The notes: generated by a model from the sequence alone, not told the origin. A stretch of 46,742 bases of DNA from Methanomassiliicoccales archaeon (GCA_030593295.1 JAUVHO010000010.1:1-46742), one strand, 5' to 3'; positions 35,542-44,417 are shown, numbered from the stretch's first letter. A program made the numbers and translations.

Positions 35542-36462
35542 GTGAGTAGCAAACCAATGAAAGGAAGGCCATACGGTTACATACTGGAGCGTTTTGTCAG
35601 GAAGTCATTCCCGCTGTTCGAGAGGTTTGGTTTCCACATAACCCTAAACCATTTCTATGAACCCATTCCAGACACTCGAACACTCAGAGATGAGTTGTGG
35701 TCAAGACAGTCATCGCTTGTCGGAGTCGAGATAGACAATGATGCAATCATTCGCCTTCTTTCCGAGTTCCGGGCCAAGTACAAGAAGGAGTATGACAGAT
35801 TCCCGAGGAAGGAATCAGAAGATCCTTTCGTGTACTACTTGTATAACACAACATTTGGCAGTGTGGATGGTGAGATCTACTACTGTATGATACGCCACTT
35901 CAGGCCGAAGAGAATCATTGAAATCGGTTGCGGGAAGTCGACTCTACTGGCTTCAAAGGCTGTCCAGAAGAATAGGGAGAACGACGCAGATGCCAAGCTC
36001 TTAGGCATCGAACCCTATCCGAACGAAGTAATGTGTAAGGGGTTCCCTGGGCTCTCAGAATTGAGGGAGTGTAAGGTCCAAGACGTCGACTTGGACGAAT
36101 TCTTGGAACTGGAGGCAAACGACATCCTCTTTGTGGACTCAAGTCATGTTTTGAAGATTGGGAGCGATGTCCAGTATATATTCCTTGAGGTCTTGCCAAG
36201 GCTCAGGAAGGGCGTTCTGGTGCACTTCCACGACATTTTCCTGCCCGTAGAGTACCCCAAGGAATGGGTTCTGGCGAAGCGGAAATTCTGGAATGAGCAG
36301 TATTTCTTGCAGGCATTTCTGATATCAAACAACGCTTTCGAGGTTCTGTGGCCGGGCAACTACATGCATCTCAGACATCCACAAGAACTGGAGAAGGCCT
36401 TTGACTCTTACAACCGGGAGTCCGTGGTGCCTGGAAGTTTCTGGATAAGAAGAAGGTCATAG
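35542..36462 (+). CDS. Class I SAM-dependent methyltransferase-like protein
   Basis: A protein of about 306 residues. The central domain has a SAM-loop motif RIIEIGCGKSTLLASKA, then LLGIEPYP (acidic strand 2 replaced by Glu-Pro), NDILFVDSSHVLKIGSD and VLVHFHDIFLPVEYP. These resemble the Methyltransf_24 group acting on sugars or small molecules. AGGAGG at 35527-35532 abuts an ATG at 35533 with no spacer and suits the GTG at 35542, which I use. It has a TATA-like ACTTAATAG near 35491 and is isolated between a tRNA unit and a small membrane gene. A surface-glycan role is possible but not shown. Confidence 0.78.
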   Translation: MSSKPMKGRPYGYILERFVRKSFPLFERFGFHITLNHFYEPIPDTRTLRDELWSRQSSLVGVEIDNDAIIRLLSEFRAKYKKEYDRFPRKESEDPFVYYLYNTTFGSVDGEIYYCMIRHFRPKRIIEIGCGKSTLLASKAVQKNRENDADAKLLGIEPYPNEVMCKGFPGLSELRECKVQDVDLDEFLELEANDILFVDSSHVLKIGSDVQYIFLEVLPRLRKGVLVHFHDIFLPVEYPKEWVLAKRKFWNEQYFLQAFLISNNAFEVLWPGNYMHLRHPQELEKAFDSYNRESVVPGSFWIRRRS

Positions 36463-36525
36463 CCACAAAGCAGGTCTTGCCGAGGAGTGATTGTCCGGAC
36501 CAACTTTTCTGCAGGAACGGCATCT

Positions 36526-36843
36526 TCATCTTCTGTGACGCCAGTAGCAAACCCGAGAGATCCTGCATTTCGGGCTGGCATATCCTGCAAGGCAATATCT
36601 CCTCTTATTCACCGTGTATTCCTTCTTGAGGTTGCCAATGTGGATTCTTATGGGGATAGCCACGATGAGCGCAACGAACAGGAGCCCCAGGAAGGCGGTC
36701 TCGTACAGAAGATAGGAGGTCGGTTCGTCCGTCACCACGGAGGTCGCATTCCACCCAACCACAAGTGCCACCAGGCAAACGCAGATAAAAGCCAACCAGA
36801 AGGCTGTCAGATGCAACTTCCATGAAGGTGGCATGTCCCTCAT
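36526..36843 (-). CDS. Small two-helix membrane protein with Cys-rich tail
   Basis: The 105-residue protein has hydrophobic helices at about 10-30 and 44-66. A TATA-like element (36867-36875) sits 28 nt before the ATG, which supports it as a leaderless gene. The last 28 residues are unusual (several Cys and Arg, ending WRHRR). The other two frames of this region stay open for a further 90-150 nt, so a frameshift near 36590 could have replaced the original C-terminus. No family is recognised. Confidence 0.55.
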   Translation of the reverse strand: MRDMPPSWKLHLTAFWLAFICVCLVALVVGWNATSVVTDEPTSYLLYETAFLGLLFVALIVAIPIRIHIGNLKKEYTVNKRRYCLAGYASPKCRISRVCYWRHRR

Positions 36844-36866
36844 CTGGGGTGTAAGTCAACCTCGGC

Positions 36867-36875
36867 ATAATTAAA
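36867..36875 (-). promoter_or_regulatory. TATA element for the small membrane protein
   Basis: The minus strand reads TTTAATTAT, 28 nt before the ATG at 36843. Confidence 0.45.
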
Positions 36876-37014
36876 GCTTGCCTTTGGATTGCTTGTGAAT
36901 CCATTCACAACTCGGTCAAATTGAAATATCGAGAACGCTTATCTTCAGAAGACCTCATCACGATGAGAGTCATGACAACCCGGGGGTACGAATCTGAGAA
37001 GACGCGTAATCATA

Positions 37015-38298
37015 ATGGGGGCGGCGGGAAGGGACTTTCACAATTTCAACACCTTGTTCAGGGACAACGACCAGTATGAGGTCGTAGCGTTCACGGCTAC
37101 ACAAATACCCGGGATTGATGATAGACCGTATCCGCCCGAGCTTTCAGGAGAACTCTATCCGAATGGCATTCCAATCCATCCAGAGGAGGAACTGGGTAAG
37201 CTCATCGATGAGCACAAGGTGGACGATGTGTTCTTCTCGTACAGCGACGTCAGCTATCAGTACGTCATGCAGAGGGCGGCCCTTGTGGCCTCTCACGGCG
37301 CCAACTTCGTTCTCCCCGCTGCGGATGATACGACGATAGAATCCTCCAAGCCAGTGATATCCATTTGTGCGGTCAGAACAGGTTCTGGAAAGAGCCCAAC
37401 GAGTCGTAAGATTGGGAAGATACTGCAAGAAAAAGGGAGGAAGGTCGTGCTCGTGAGGCATCCCATGCCCTATGGTGATCTTGCGAAGCAGATGGTCCAG
37501 AGGTTCGAGACGGTCGAGGACCTGGAGAAACATGATACCACCATTGAGGAGCGGGAGGAATACGGTCCGATAATCCGAAGTGGGATGGTCGTGTATGCTG
37601 GGGTCGATTATGAGAAGATACTCCGGCAGGCAGAGGCAGAGGCCGATATAATCATCTGGGACGGTGGCAACAATGACTATTCCTTCTACAAATCAGACCT
37701 GCACATCGTGATCGCCGACCCCCTGAGGCCAGGCCACGAGCTCTTGTATTATCCCAGCGAAGTGAACATCAGGATGGCGGACGTAGTCATCATCAACAAG
37801 GTGGACTCGGCAAAGCCAGGGGATGTCGAGCTGGTGAGGCGGAACGTCAAGGCGACCAACCCGAATGCGATCATCATGAAAGCCAAGCTCCGGGTGATTC
37901 CCGACGATGGAGAACAGATCCGAGGGAAGCGCGTTCTGGCGATCGAAGATGGACCAACCCTCACTCACGGCAATATGAAGTTCGGGGCGGCCATTGTAGC
38001 GGCCAAGGAATTTGGAGCGTCCGAGACCATTGATCCGACGCCCTTCGCCGTGGGGTCGATTAAAGCGACCCTTGAGAAGTACGGTCACGATGACCTTCTT
38101 CCGGCTATGGGATACGATGACTTACAGGTCAAAGAACTCGAAGAGACGATCAACGCCGCTGATTGCGACCTCGTCCTCAGTGCAACACCTGCAAACCTCT
38201 CTCTCATATTGAACGTGAACAAACCCATCATACATGTTGCATATGAACTGGAGGAAATGGGAGACACGAATCTGGAGGATGTCCTGAAAGATCTCTAG
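37015..38298 (+). CDS. Cyclic 2,3-diphosphoglycerate synthetase-like P-loop NTPase (COG2403)
   Basis: The 427-residue protein begins GAAGRDFHNFN and has a later P-loop VRTGSGKSPTSRKIG (GSGKS 123-127), a DGGNNDYSF segment and an NKVD-type motif (VVIINKVDSAKPGD). This matches COG2403, annotated as a GTPase or as cyclic 2,3-diphosphoglycerate synthetase. Its true role here is uncertain. It sits directly upstream of carbamate kinase and ornithine carbamoyltransferase, hinting at carbamoyl-phosphate chemistry. The ATG at 37015 cuts off in-frame upstream codons reading LRRRVII, which look like the family's first strand but have no canonical start. Removing one G from the GGGGG run at 36982-36986 would bring upstream ATGs into frame. 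Confidence 0.8.
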   Translation: MGAAGRDFHNFNTLFRDNDQYEVVAFTATQIPGIDDRPYPPELSGELYPNGIPIHPEEELGKLIDEHKVDDVFFSYSDVSYQYVMQRAALVASHGANFVLPAADDTTIESSKPVISICAVRTGSGKSPTSRKIGKILQEKGRKVVLVRHPMPYGDLAKQMVQRFETVEDLEKHDTTIEEREEYGPIIRSGMVVYAGVDYEKILRQAEAEADIIIWDGGNNDYSFYKSDLHIVIADPLRPGHELLYYPSEVNIRMADVVIINKVDSAKPGDVELVRRNVKATNPNAIIMKAKLRVIPDDGEQIRGKRVLAIEDGPTLTHGNMKFGAAIVAAKEFGASETIDPTPFAVGSIKATLEKYGHDDLLPAMGYDDLQVKELEETINAADCDLVLSATPANLSLILNVNKPIIHVAYELEEMGDTNLEDVLKDL

Positions 38299-38335
38299 CT
38301 CCACTTCTTCTTGGGCCAGATTCTGATTGTGTCAG

Positions 38336-38345
38336 ATTTATATAC
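38336..38345 (+). promoter_or_regulatory. TATA element for the carbamate kinase gene
   Basis: ATTTATATAC predicts transcription near 38366 and a leader of about 36 nt carrying GAAGGTG before the TTG at 38402. Confidence 0.5.
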
Positions 38346-38401
38346 TAGCATCAGGTTCACAGAAATCCCTTCCCAGCTGGAAGCAAACTGAAGGTGCATA
38401 C

Positions 38402-39349
38402 TTGTCCAAGCAAAAGAGGATCGTCGCGGCCATAGGCGGTAATGCACTATACCCTCCCAACAACCCCTCGTTTGAGGTTCAGAAGGATCTCATAACCAAG
38501 ACCTGCAGGAAGCTCGCTGATATTATCGAAGAGGGACACCGGCTCATCATAACACACGGCAATGGACCGCAGGTGGGCAACATCCTCGAGCAGAACGAGA
38601 GGGCCAGGAAGGTCGTCCCGTCCATGCCTTTGGACGTCTGCGTCGCAGAAACACAGGCCCAGATCGGCTATTTGATGCAGCAGAGCCTTCAGAACGCGTT
38701 CCACAAACGAGGGATGAAAAGGAGGGTCACTCCGGTCGTCACTCAAGTGCTGGTCGATTCGAAGGATAAGGCGTTCAAGAATCCCACCAAGCCCATTGGA
38801 CCCTACTACAAGAAGAGCAGGGCCGAGCATCTGATGAAAGAGCGCGGTTGGAAGATGAAGTACGACAGGAGGGGCGGCTACAGAAGACTTGTGCCCTCTC
38901 CCAAGCCCTTGAAGATTGTGGCGATGTCCTCGATCAAGAAGCTGGTCTCCCAGAGGGGAAGCGTTGTCATCGTCGCTGGCGGTGGTGGCATCCCCGTGAT
39001 TGAGAAGCGCGGCAAGCTCGTTGGTGTGGAAGCCGTGATCGACAAGGACCTTGCTTCCGGGCTGGTCGCCGATGAACTGGACGCACAGATGCTGTTGACG
39101 ATCACAGATGTGAGACGCGTTTCACTGAACTTCGGCAAGAAGAACCAGAAGGGTCTGCCCAAGATGACGGTCGACGAGGCACGCGAACACATGAAGGGCG
39201 GTCATTTCCCGCCGGGCACCATGGGGCCAAAGGTCCAGGCCGCCGTGGACTTCGTCAAGAACGAGGACCGTCAAGCCATCATCACCTCCCTGGGGCACCT
39301 GAAGAGAGCATTGGACGGGAAGGACGGTACCTGGATAGTGTTTGAATAG
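38402..39349 (+). CDS. arcC: Carbamate kinase
   Basis: The 315-residue amino-acid-kinase-fold enzyme has IVAAIGGNALYPP near the N-terminus, ITHGNGPQVGN, VAETQAQIGYLMQQ and IVAGGGGIPV. These define carbamate kinase, which interconverts carbamoyl phosphate plus ADP with carbamate plus ATP. The TTG at 38402 follows an SD-like GAAGGTG and places the conserved first strand correctly; an in-frame ATG at 38327 would start upstream of the TATA. Ornithine carbamoyltransferase follows, so the pair could make ATP from citrulline or feed arginine synthesis. No arginine deiminase is visible. Confidence 0.93.
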   Translation: MSKQKRIVAAIGGNALYPPNNPSFEVQKDLITKTCRKLADIIEEGHRLIITHGNGPQVGNILEQNERARKVVPSMPLDVCVAETQAQIGYLMQQSLQNAFHKRGMKRRVTPVVTQVLVDSKDKAFKNPTKPIGPYYKKSRAEHLMKERGWKMKYDRRGGYRRLVPSPKPLKIVAMSSIKKLVSQRGSVVIVAGGGGIPVIEKRGKLVGVEAVIDKDLASGLVADELDAQMLLTITDVRRVSLNFGKKNQKGLPKMTVDEAREHMKGGHFPPGTMGPKVQAAVDFVKNEDRQAIITSLGHLKRALDGKDGTWIVFE

Positions 39350-39365
39350 CCTACTTCCACTGAAA

Positions 39366-39375
39366 AGTTTTATAC
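39366..39375 (+). promoter_or_regulatory. TATA element for argF
   Basis: AGTTTTATAC predicts a start close to the SD GGGGGAGG (39396-39403) before the ATG at 39406. Confidence 0.45.
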
Positions 39376-39405
39376 CCGCTACACGCTTCGCTGACGGGGG
39401 AGGAT

Positions 39406-40323
39406 ATGAAAAGAGACCTTGTCTCCATGCTGGAACTGACCGACGATCTTCCGCAGATACTGGATCTGGCATCTAACCTGAAGAACATCCAAACAGCCAA
39501 CGAGAGACATGAACCGTTGAAGGACAAGAGCCTAGCAATGATATTCGAGAAGCCCAGCACCAGAACTCGAGTATCCTTCGAGGTGGGAATGACACAGTTG
39601 GGCGGACACGCCTTATACCTGAGTACATCGGATCTCCAGCTCGGAAGGGGGGAGACTATCGCGGACACTGCAAAGGTCCTCAGCAGATACGTTGACGCCA
39701 TCATGTATCGGGGCTATGAGCACAGCAAGACGGTGGAGCTGGCGCGAGGCGCGACCGTTCCTGTTCTGAATGGTCTGGATGATCTGGAACATCCCTGTCA
39801 GATTGTCGCTGATCTTTTCACGATAATGGAGAAGAAGGAGGATTTAAGTGGATTGAAGCTGGCATACCTTGGAGATGGCAACAACGTCTGCAACTCCCTG
39901 CTCTTGGGTTGTGCCATGAGCTCGATGAACATCCAGGCAGCATGTCCCGAGGGCTACCACCCGGACAGCGGCATCTTGAGAACCGCCAAGGAGATCGGAG
40001 AAGAGAACAACGTCTCGGTGGAGGTTGTCAGGTCTGCTGAGGAAGCTGTATCGGATGCGGATGTGATATACACGGACGTCTGGGTATCGATGGGTGATGA
40101 GGCTGAGAAGGCAGCCCGACTTGAGGTATTCGTCCCTTATCAGGTGAACGAGGAGCTGGTCAGCAAGGCCAAAGATGATTGCATTGTGATGCACTGCCTC
40201 CCCGCTCACAGGGGCGAGGAGATAACCGACGGGGTCATCGATGGAGACAGGTCAGTTGTCTTCGACCAGGCAGAGAACAGGCTCCATGCACAGAAGGCGA
40301 TACTTGTCCATTTGCTCGAATGA
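39406..40323 (+). CDS. argF: Ornithine carbamoyltransferase
   Basis: The 305-residue transcarbamoylase has the carbamoyl-phosphate loop STRTRVSFEVGM, HPCQIVADL, the DVWVSMGDE ornithine-side motif and MHCLPAHRGEEIT. HCLP with SMG marks OTCase rather than aspartate carbamoyltransferase. It forms citrulline from ornithine and carbamoyl phosphate. The gene has a good SD and its own TATA, yet lies next to carbamate kinase. Direction (biosynthetic or catabolic) cannot be told from the sequence. Confidence 0.95.
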   Translation: MKRDLVSMLELTDDLPQILDLASNLKNIQTANERHEPLKDKSLAMIFEKPSTRTRVSFEVGMTQLGGHALYLSTSDLQLGRGETIADTAKVLSRYVDAIMYRGYEHSKTVELARGATVPVLNGLDDLEHPCQIVADLFTIMEKKEDLSGLKLAYLGDGNNVCNSLLLGCAMSSMNIQAACPEGYHPDSGILRTAKEIGEENNVSVEVVRSAEEAVSDADVIYTDVWVSMGDEAEKAARLEVFVPYQVNEELVSKAKDDCIVMHCLPAHRGEEITDGVIDGDRSVVFDQAENRLHAQKAILVHLLE

Positions 40324-40345
40324 CCTAATCAAGTCTGAGAAACCC

Positions 40346-40355
40346 TTTTTATATC
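40346..40355 (+). promoter_or_regulatory. TATA element for the HD-domain gene
   Basis: TTTTTATATC is centred about 27 nt before the ATG at 40378 with no SD. This is a clear leaderless arrangement. Confidence 0.55.
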
Positions 40356-40377
40356 GCGAACAGGATGGCATCTAACG

Positions 40378-41679
40378 ATGGCGGAGTTCAAGATCATACA
40401 CGATTCAATATACGGAACGATGAAGGTCGAACCACTGGAACTGGACCTGATGGAAACCCTCGAGATGCAGAGGCTCAACGGAATCAAGCAGCTGGGTCTG
40501 TCCTATCTGGTCTTTCCAGGCGCAAACCACACCCGGATCGAACACTCCCTGGGCACTGGCCATTTGGCCAAGCGGATATCCGATGTTCTTACCCTTGAGA
40601 AGCCCGAGAGGGACCTTCTAGTGTCCGCCGGTCTGCTGCACGATGTCGGCCATGGACCGTTCTCGCACACTCTGGAGACAACCCTCGAACAAGCGATCGG
40701 AATGAACCACATGGACCTTACCAAGAGGATCATCACCGGGGAAGAGGACAACATCAGCAAGGAAGAAAGAGAGGCATTTCCACACGTTCCGAGAGTGCGC
40801 GAGGTGCTGGAGGATCACGACGTGAACGCAGACGAAGTTGCCAATCTCATATCCACCCCCCATCCTTCACATTCTACCACTTTGCACATGGACAAGGGCC
40901 AGGAGTTCTTCAACGAGAAAGGATACCTGACACAGCTCATCAACAGTCCGATCGACATCGATCAGATCGACTACCTGCTCAGGGACGCGTATTACACCGG
41001 GGTCGCCCATGGCATCATCGATGCGGACAGGCTGGTGCAGACTTTCGCTATTCACCACAACGATCTTGTCGTCGATCGAAAAGGACTCAGCGCGTTGGAG
41101 GGTATGTTCGTCGCCAGAGCACTGATGTTCTCTTCCGTCTACTTCCACAAGACGGTCAGGATAGCCGAACTCATGTTAGCCAGAGCCGTTGAGAACTGGA
41201 AAGGACTTGACCCGTCATCAATTCAGAGAATGGTGGACTCGGAACTGATGTCCTCCCTCACCGAGCAGGGAGGTTTCCAGAAGGACATCGCAATGAAGAT
41301 CAAGTACCGGAAGCTGTACAAGAAGGCCTACGTTGGCAAGAAGAAGGACATGACCGAGGAACAGGCCGAAGGCCTCAAGAGGTTCGAGGACCCCCGGGAG
41401 AGGAAGAAGGTGGAGAGGGAGCTCTGCAAGAGGACCAGTGCCCCTGAAGGGTACGTCATCGTTGACTACCCCCCAGCCGAGATAAAGAGGACCGAGCCCA
41501 GAATATCCAAGACGGACATTCGAGTTCTTGACAATGGAAAGGTGAGGTTCTTCAAGCATGCCAGTGACATGGGACGGATGATCGAGGCAAGGGACGCCGC
41601 CGATTGGTTAGTAATGATTGCCGCAGACCGACCTTATGTCGAGAAAGTGTCCAAGATCGGAAAGGGCCTGCTGTTCTGA
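40378..41679 (+). CDS. HD-domain phosphohydrolase (SAMHD1/dNTPase-like, COG1078)
   Basis: The 433-residue protein opens with IIHDSIYGTMKVEPLE and QRLNGIKQLG and has metal ligands His56 (RIEHSLGTGHLA), His88-Asp89 (LLHDVGHGPFSH) and a later Asp in SPIDIDQIDYLLRDAYYTG. This matches COG1078 HD hydrolases related to SAMHD1 and bacterial dGTPases, which cleave triphosphate from dNTPs. Allosteric nucleotide binding is likely but not demonstrable. The C-terminal 130 residues are lysine-rich and less conserved. It is a single-gene unit between argF and ftsZ. Confidence 0.9.
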   Translation: MAEFKIIHDSIYGTMKVEPLELDLMETLEMQRLNGIKQLGLSYLVFPGANHTRIEHSLGTGHLAKRISDVLTLEKPERDLLVSAGLLHDVGHGPFSHTLETTLEQAIGMNHMDLTKRIITGEEDNISKEEREAFPHVPRVREVLEDHDVNADEVANLISTPHPSHSTTLHMDKGQEFFNEKGYLTQLINSPIDIDQIDYLLRDAYYTGVAHGIIDADRLVQTFAIHHNDLVVDRKGLSALEGMFVARALMFSSVYFHKTVRIAELMLARAVENWKGLDPSSIQRMVDSELMSSLTEQGGFQKDIAMKIKYRKLYKKAYVGKKKDMTEEQAEGLKRFEDPRERKKVERELCKRTSAPEGYVIVDYPPAEIKRTEPRISKTDIRVLDNGKVRFFKHASDMGRMIEARDAADWLVMIAADRPYVEKVSKIGKGLLF

Positions 41680-41690
41680 ATCATCAACAA

Positions 41691-41699
41691 ATTATTTAT
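41691..41699 (+). promoter_or_regulatory. TATA element for the first ftsZ
   Basis: ATTATTTAT predicts a start near 41722 and a leader of about 40 nt with GAGGTGA as SD before the ATG at 41761. Confidence 0.5.
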
Positions 41700-41760
41700 C
41701 CATCGTTTCCTATTCCCATTTGCTCATGGGATGGGTGAATTGTGATTTTGAGGTGACAGC

Positions 41761-42882
41761 ATGAAGTCTATAGTAGAAGAAGCACTGTCAAGACACAGGT
41801 CTTTTGAGGAGCACGAAGAGGTTCCCGATGCAAAGGTCCATGTAAGGGACACGAGAGTGGACTCAGAGCTCAGGGAGATTCTGTCGAAACTGAGGACGAA
41901 CATCAGGATAATGGGCTGTGGTGGTGGTGGATGCAACACGGTCTCCAGGATTGCCGAGGAAGGCATTCATGGTGCAGAGCTTTATGCCACCAACACTGAT
42001 GCGCAACACCTGTTATCCATTAGATCTCCAAGGAAGATACTTCTGGGCAAGAGGTCCACGAGAGGACTCGGTGCTGGGGCGTTGCCCATGGTCGGCGAAG
42101 AAGCGGCGCGAGAGTCAAAGGAGGAGCTCACCAAATCCCTGGCCGGATCTGACATCGTCTTCGTGACCTGCGGACTGGGAGGCGGAACCGGCACTGGTGG
42201 AGTCGGCGTGATCTCCAAACTCGCAAAGGATTCTGGCGCCCTCGTTGTGGCAATAGTCACCCTCCCATTCAAAGGCGAAGGCAGGATGAGGATGGAGAAT
42301 GCGGAATGGGGTCTGGCAAGATTGAGGAAGACGGCCGACACGGTTATTTGTGTTCCTAATGATAAGCTCGTGGAACTGTATCCCAGACTTCCGCTGGATC
42401 AGGCTTTCCGTGTCGCTGACGAGGTTCTCATGAGAAGCATCAAGGGTCTGACCGAAGTTGTGTCCAAACCAGGTCTGGTCAATCTGGACTTCAATGACTT
42501 CAAGACAATAATGAAGGGCGCAGGCGTGGCTATGATCGGCCTCGGTGAGTCCGATGCAACCGGCGGGGACAGGGCCATGGAAGCGATCAACGAAGCGATC
42601 AACTCGCCCCTTCTGGATGTCGATATCTCCAACGCATCAGGCGTCTTGGTCAATGTCGTGGGTGGAGAGGACATGTCCATCCAGGAGGCCGAGAAGGTTG
42701 CCGAGGAACTGCAGGCAAGGGTCAACCGGAACGCGAGGATCATCTGGGGCGCAACAGTGGACCCGACCATGGAGAACAAGATACGGGTCATGGTGGTGGC
42801 GACAGGTGTTTCTTCAAGGCATATCATGGGCCGGTCGTCCGCTTCACAATTGACACAAGGTCCCGTAGAAGTGGTCCGATAG
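41761..42882 (+). CDS. ftsZ: Cell division GTPase FtsZ, first copy (FtsZ2-like)
   Basis: The 373-residue tubulin-fold GTPase has GCGGGGCNT (52-60), ATNTDAQHL, the tubulin signature GGGTGTG (140-146) and the synergy loop NLDFNDFKTIMKG, so both halves of the inter-subunit active site are intact. GCGGGG in the first loop resembles archaeal FtsZ2. It shares the N-terminus MKSIVEEALSR with the second copy downstream, evidence of tandem duplication. The C-terminal tail is short. It has its own promoter with an SD leader, and a hairpin lies between the two copies. Confidence 0.95.
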   Translation: MKSIVEEALSRHRSFEEHEEVPDAKVHVRDTRVDSELREILSKLRTNIRIMGCGGGGCNTVSRIAEEGIHGAELYATNTDAQHLLSIRSPRKILLGKRSTRGLGAGALPMVGEEAARESKEELTKSLAGSDIVFVTCGLGGGTGTGGVGVISKLAKDSGALVVAIVTLPFKGEGRMRMENAEWGLARLRKTADTVICVPNDKLVELYPRLPLDQAFRVADEVLMRSIKGLTEVVSKPGLVNLDFNDFKTIMKGAGVAMIGLGESDATGGDRAMEAINEAINSPLLDVDISNASGVLVNVVGGEDMSIQEAEKVAEELQARVNRNARIIWGATVDPTMENKIRVMVVATGVSSRHIMGRSSASQLTQGPVEVVR

Positions 42883-42900
42883 GCATATCGACCTATCAGT

Positions 42901-42915
42901 CCCAGATACGCTGGG
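42901..42915 (+). terminator. Hairpin between the ftsZ copies
   Basis: CCCAG-ATACG-CTGGG is a perfect 5-bp stem with a 5-nt loop, 18 nt after the first ftsZ stop. No long T-run follows, so it could be a processing or partial termination site. Confidence 0.35.
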
Positions 42916-42936
42916 TCAGTCGTTCTCAATCCGAAA

Positions 42937-42946
42937 CTATTTAAAA
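42937..42946 (+). promoter_or_regulatory. TATA element for the second ftsZ operon
   Basis: CTATTTAAAA predicts a start near 42968 and a leader of about 74 nt. GGAGAGG at 43028-43034 gives good SD spacing to the ATG at 43042. Confidence 0.5.
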
Positions 42947-43041
42947 GTGGTCGTATTTACTTTAGCTCGGTATCAGAGCTTTCTGACAGGATAGAATGCA
43001 GCAATCTGAAAAAAGTGCGTCAAGCCTGGAGAGGATTAGTG

Positions 43042-44154
43042 ATGAAGTCCATAGTTGAAGAGGTTCTGTCCCGAGCGAAGGGCAGGACTGAGGTTCGAGA
43101 AAAGCCCACTGAGATAGGCGGGTACAGCACGGACGATGCCGAGCTCGAGCGAGTATTGGCGGGTCTGAAGACCAACATACGCATAGTGGGCGTTGGAGGA
43201 GCGGGATCGAACACTATCGACCGACTGGTCGAGGCAGGCGTTCTGGGTGCCGAACTGTATGCAGTCAACACGGACGCCCAACATCTGCTCGTCGTCAGGG
43301 CACCGCACAAGATACTCCTTGGACGAAGAAGCACGCGAGGTCTGGGTGCGGGTGCGTTACCTCAGGTGGGTGAAGAGGCTGCCCGGGAATCAGAAGAGGA
43401 ACTGAAAGCAATGCTCCAGGGAGCTGACATGGTCTTCATAACCTGCGGTCTTGGGGGCGGAACGGGCACTGGAGGGTCGCCGTACATCGCCAGCGTCGCG
43501 AAGGAAATGGGGGCTTTGACGATTGCGATATGTACAACGCCATTCCACGCCGAGGGTGCGATCCGAACCGAGAACGCCGAATACGGTCTGGACAAACTGA
43601 GGAGTTTTGCTGATACTGTCATTATCATTCCCAACGACAAGCTGGTGGAGCTTGTTCCAAGACTTTCATTGAATGCTGCTTTCAAGGTCGCCGATGAAGT
43701 GCTCATGCGTGCGATCAAGGGGGTCACAGAGATAATCACCAAACCCGGTCTGGTCAATCTGGACTTCAACGACATCAAGACGGTAATGAAGGGTGGCGGC
43801 GTCGCTATGATAGGACTGGGAGAGAGCAGCGATTCGGATGTGAGGGCAGAGGAAGCGATCGAAGCTGCGATCAATTCCCCGCTGGTGGATATTGACATTT
43901 CCACTGCCTCTGGAGCGCTCGTGAACGTGACAGGTGGAACCGACATGTCCGTGGGGGAAGCTGAGAAGGTCGCCGAGATACTTCAGGACAGGATAAACCC
44001 CAACTCCAGGATCATCTGGGGAGCGGTGGTCGATCCAGCTCTCGAACAGCGAATGCGCGTTCTGTTGATTGTCACCGGAGTCAAATCGAAACAGATATTC
44101 GGTCCCGCGAAACTCAAGAGAGAGGAGACTGCTGGAGTAGAAATGGTTAGCTGA
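43042..44154 (+). CDS. ftsZ: Cell division GTPase FtsZ, second copy (FtsZ1-like)
   Basis: The 370-residue protein has [13 protein letters not shown] (50-62), AVNTDAQHL, the signature GGGTGTG (138-144) and synergy loop [13 protein letters not shown]. It should be an active polymerising GTPase. The first-loop sequence and its place directly before secE and nusG match the conserved archaeal ftsZ1-secE-nusG order. SD spacing selects the ATG at 43042 rather than a GTG at 43015. A short C-terminal tail ends AGVEMVS. In haloarchaea the two FtsZ types act at different stages of division. Confidence 0.95.
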   Translation: MKSIVEEVLSRAKGRTEVREKPTEIGGYSTDDAELERVLAGLKTNIRIVGVGGAGSNTIDRLVEAGVLGAELYAVNTDAQHLLVVRAPHKILLGRRSTRGLGAGALPQVGEEAARESEEELKAMLQGADMVFITCGLGGGTGTGGSPYIASVAKEMGALTIAICTTPFHAEGAIRTENAEYGLDKLRSFADTVIIIPNDKLVELVPRLSLNAAFKVADEVLMRAIKGVTEIITKPGLVNLDFNDIKTVMKGGGVAMIGLGESSDSDVRAEEAIEAAINSPLVDIDISTASGALVNVTGGTDMSVGEAEKVAEILQDRINPNSRIIWGAVVDPALEQRMRVLLIVTGVKSKQIFGPAKLKREETAGVEMVS

Positions 44155-44164
44155 GGTTCTAGAA

Positions 44165-44404
44165 ATGGATATCGTGAAGAGGTCCTGGAGGGCCCAACGC
44201 AAGATCGAGGAAAGGGCAAAGCGCATCGGAAGGGGGAAGTACGGCCAGGTCCTTCACATGGCTAGGAAACCCGAGCCGCATGAGTACATCAAGACTCTCC
44301 AGCTTGTGGGCGCAGGCCTGCTTATGATAGGACTGCTGGGTTTTGCGATATATTACATCATGGTCTTCCTGATACCTGACTTAGTCTCCAGTTTCTCACC
44401 ATAG
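44165..44404 (+). CDS. secE: Preprotein translocase subunit SecE (Sec61 gamma)
   Basis: The 79-residue protein has a basic amphipathic N-terminal helix, the conserved [14 protein letters not shown] cytosolic segment and one C-terminal membrane helix (about 46-70). This is the standard SecE/Sec61-gamma layout that clamps SecY. It follows the second ftsZ by 10 nt, and nusG starts 13 nt after it. Confidence 0.92.
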   Translation: MDIVKRSWRAQRKIEERAKRIGRGKYGQVLHMARKPEPHEYIKTLQLVGAGLLMIGLLGFAIYYIMVFLIPDLVSSFSP

Positions 44405-44417
44405 GGGAGGTTTTTTC

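Noticed and set aside
42901-42946. Possible riboswitch in the second ftsZ leader
   Set aside because: Only a simple 5-bp hairpin is seen, and it lies upstream of the TATA element, so it is not in the leader.
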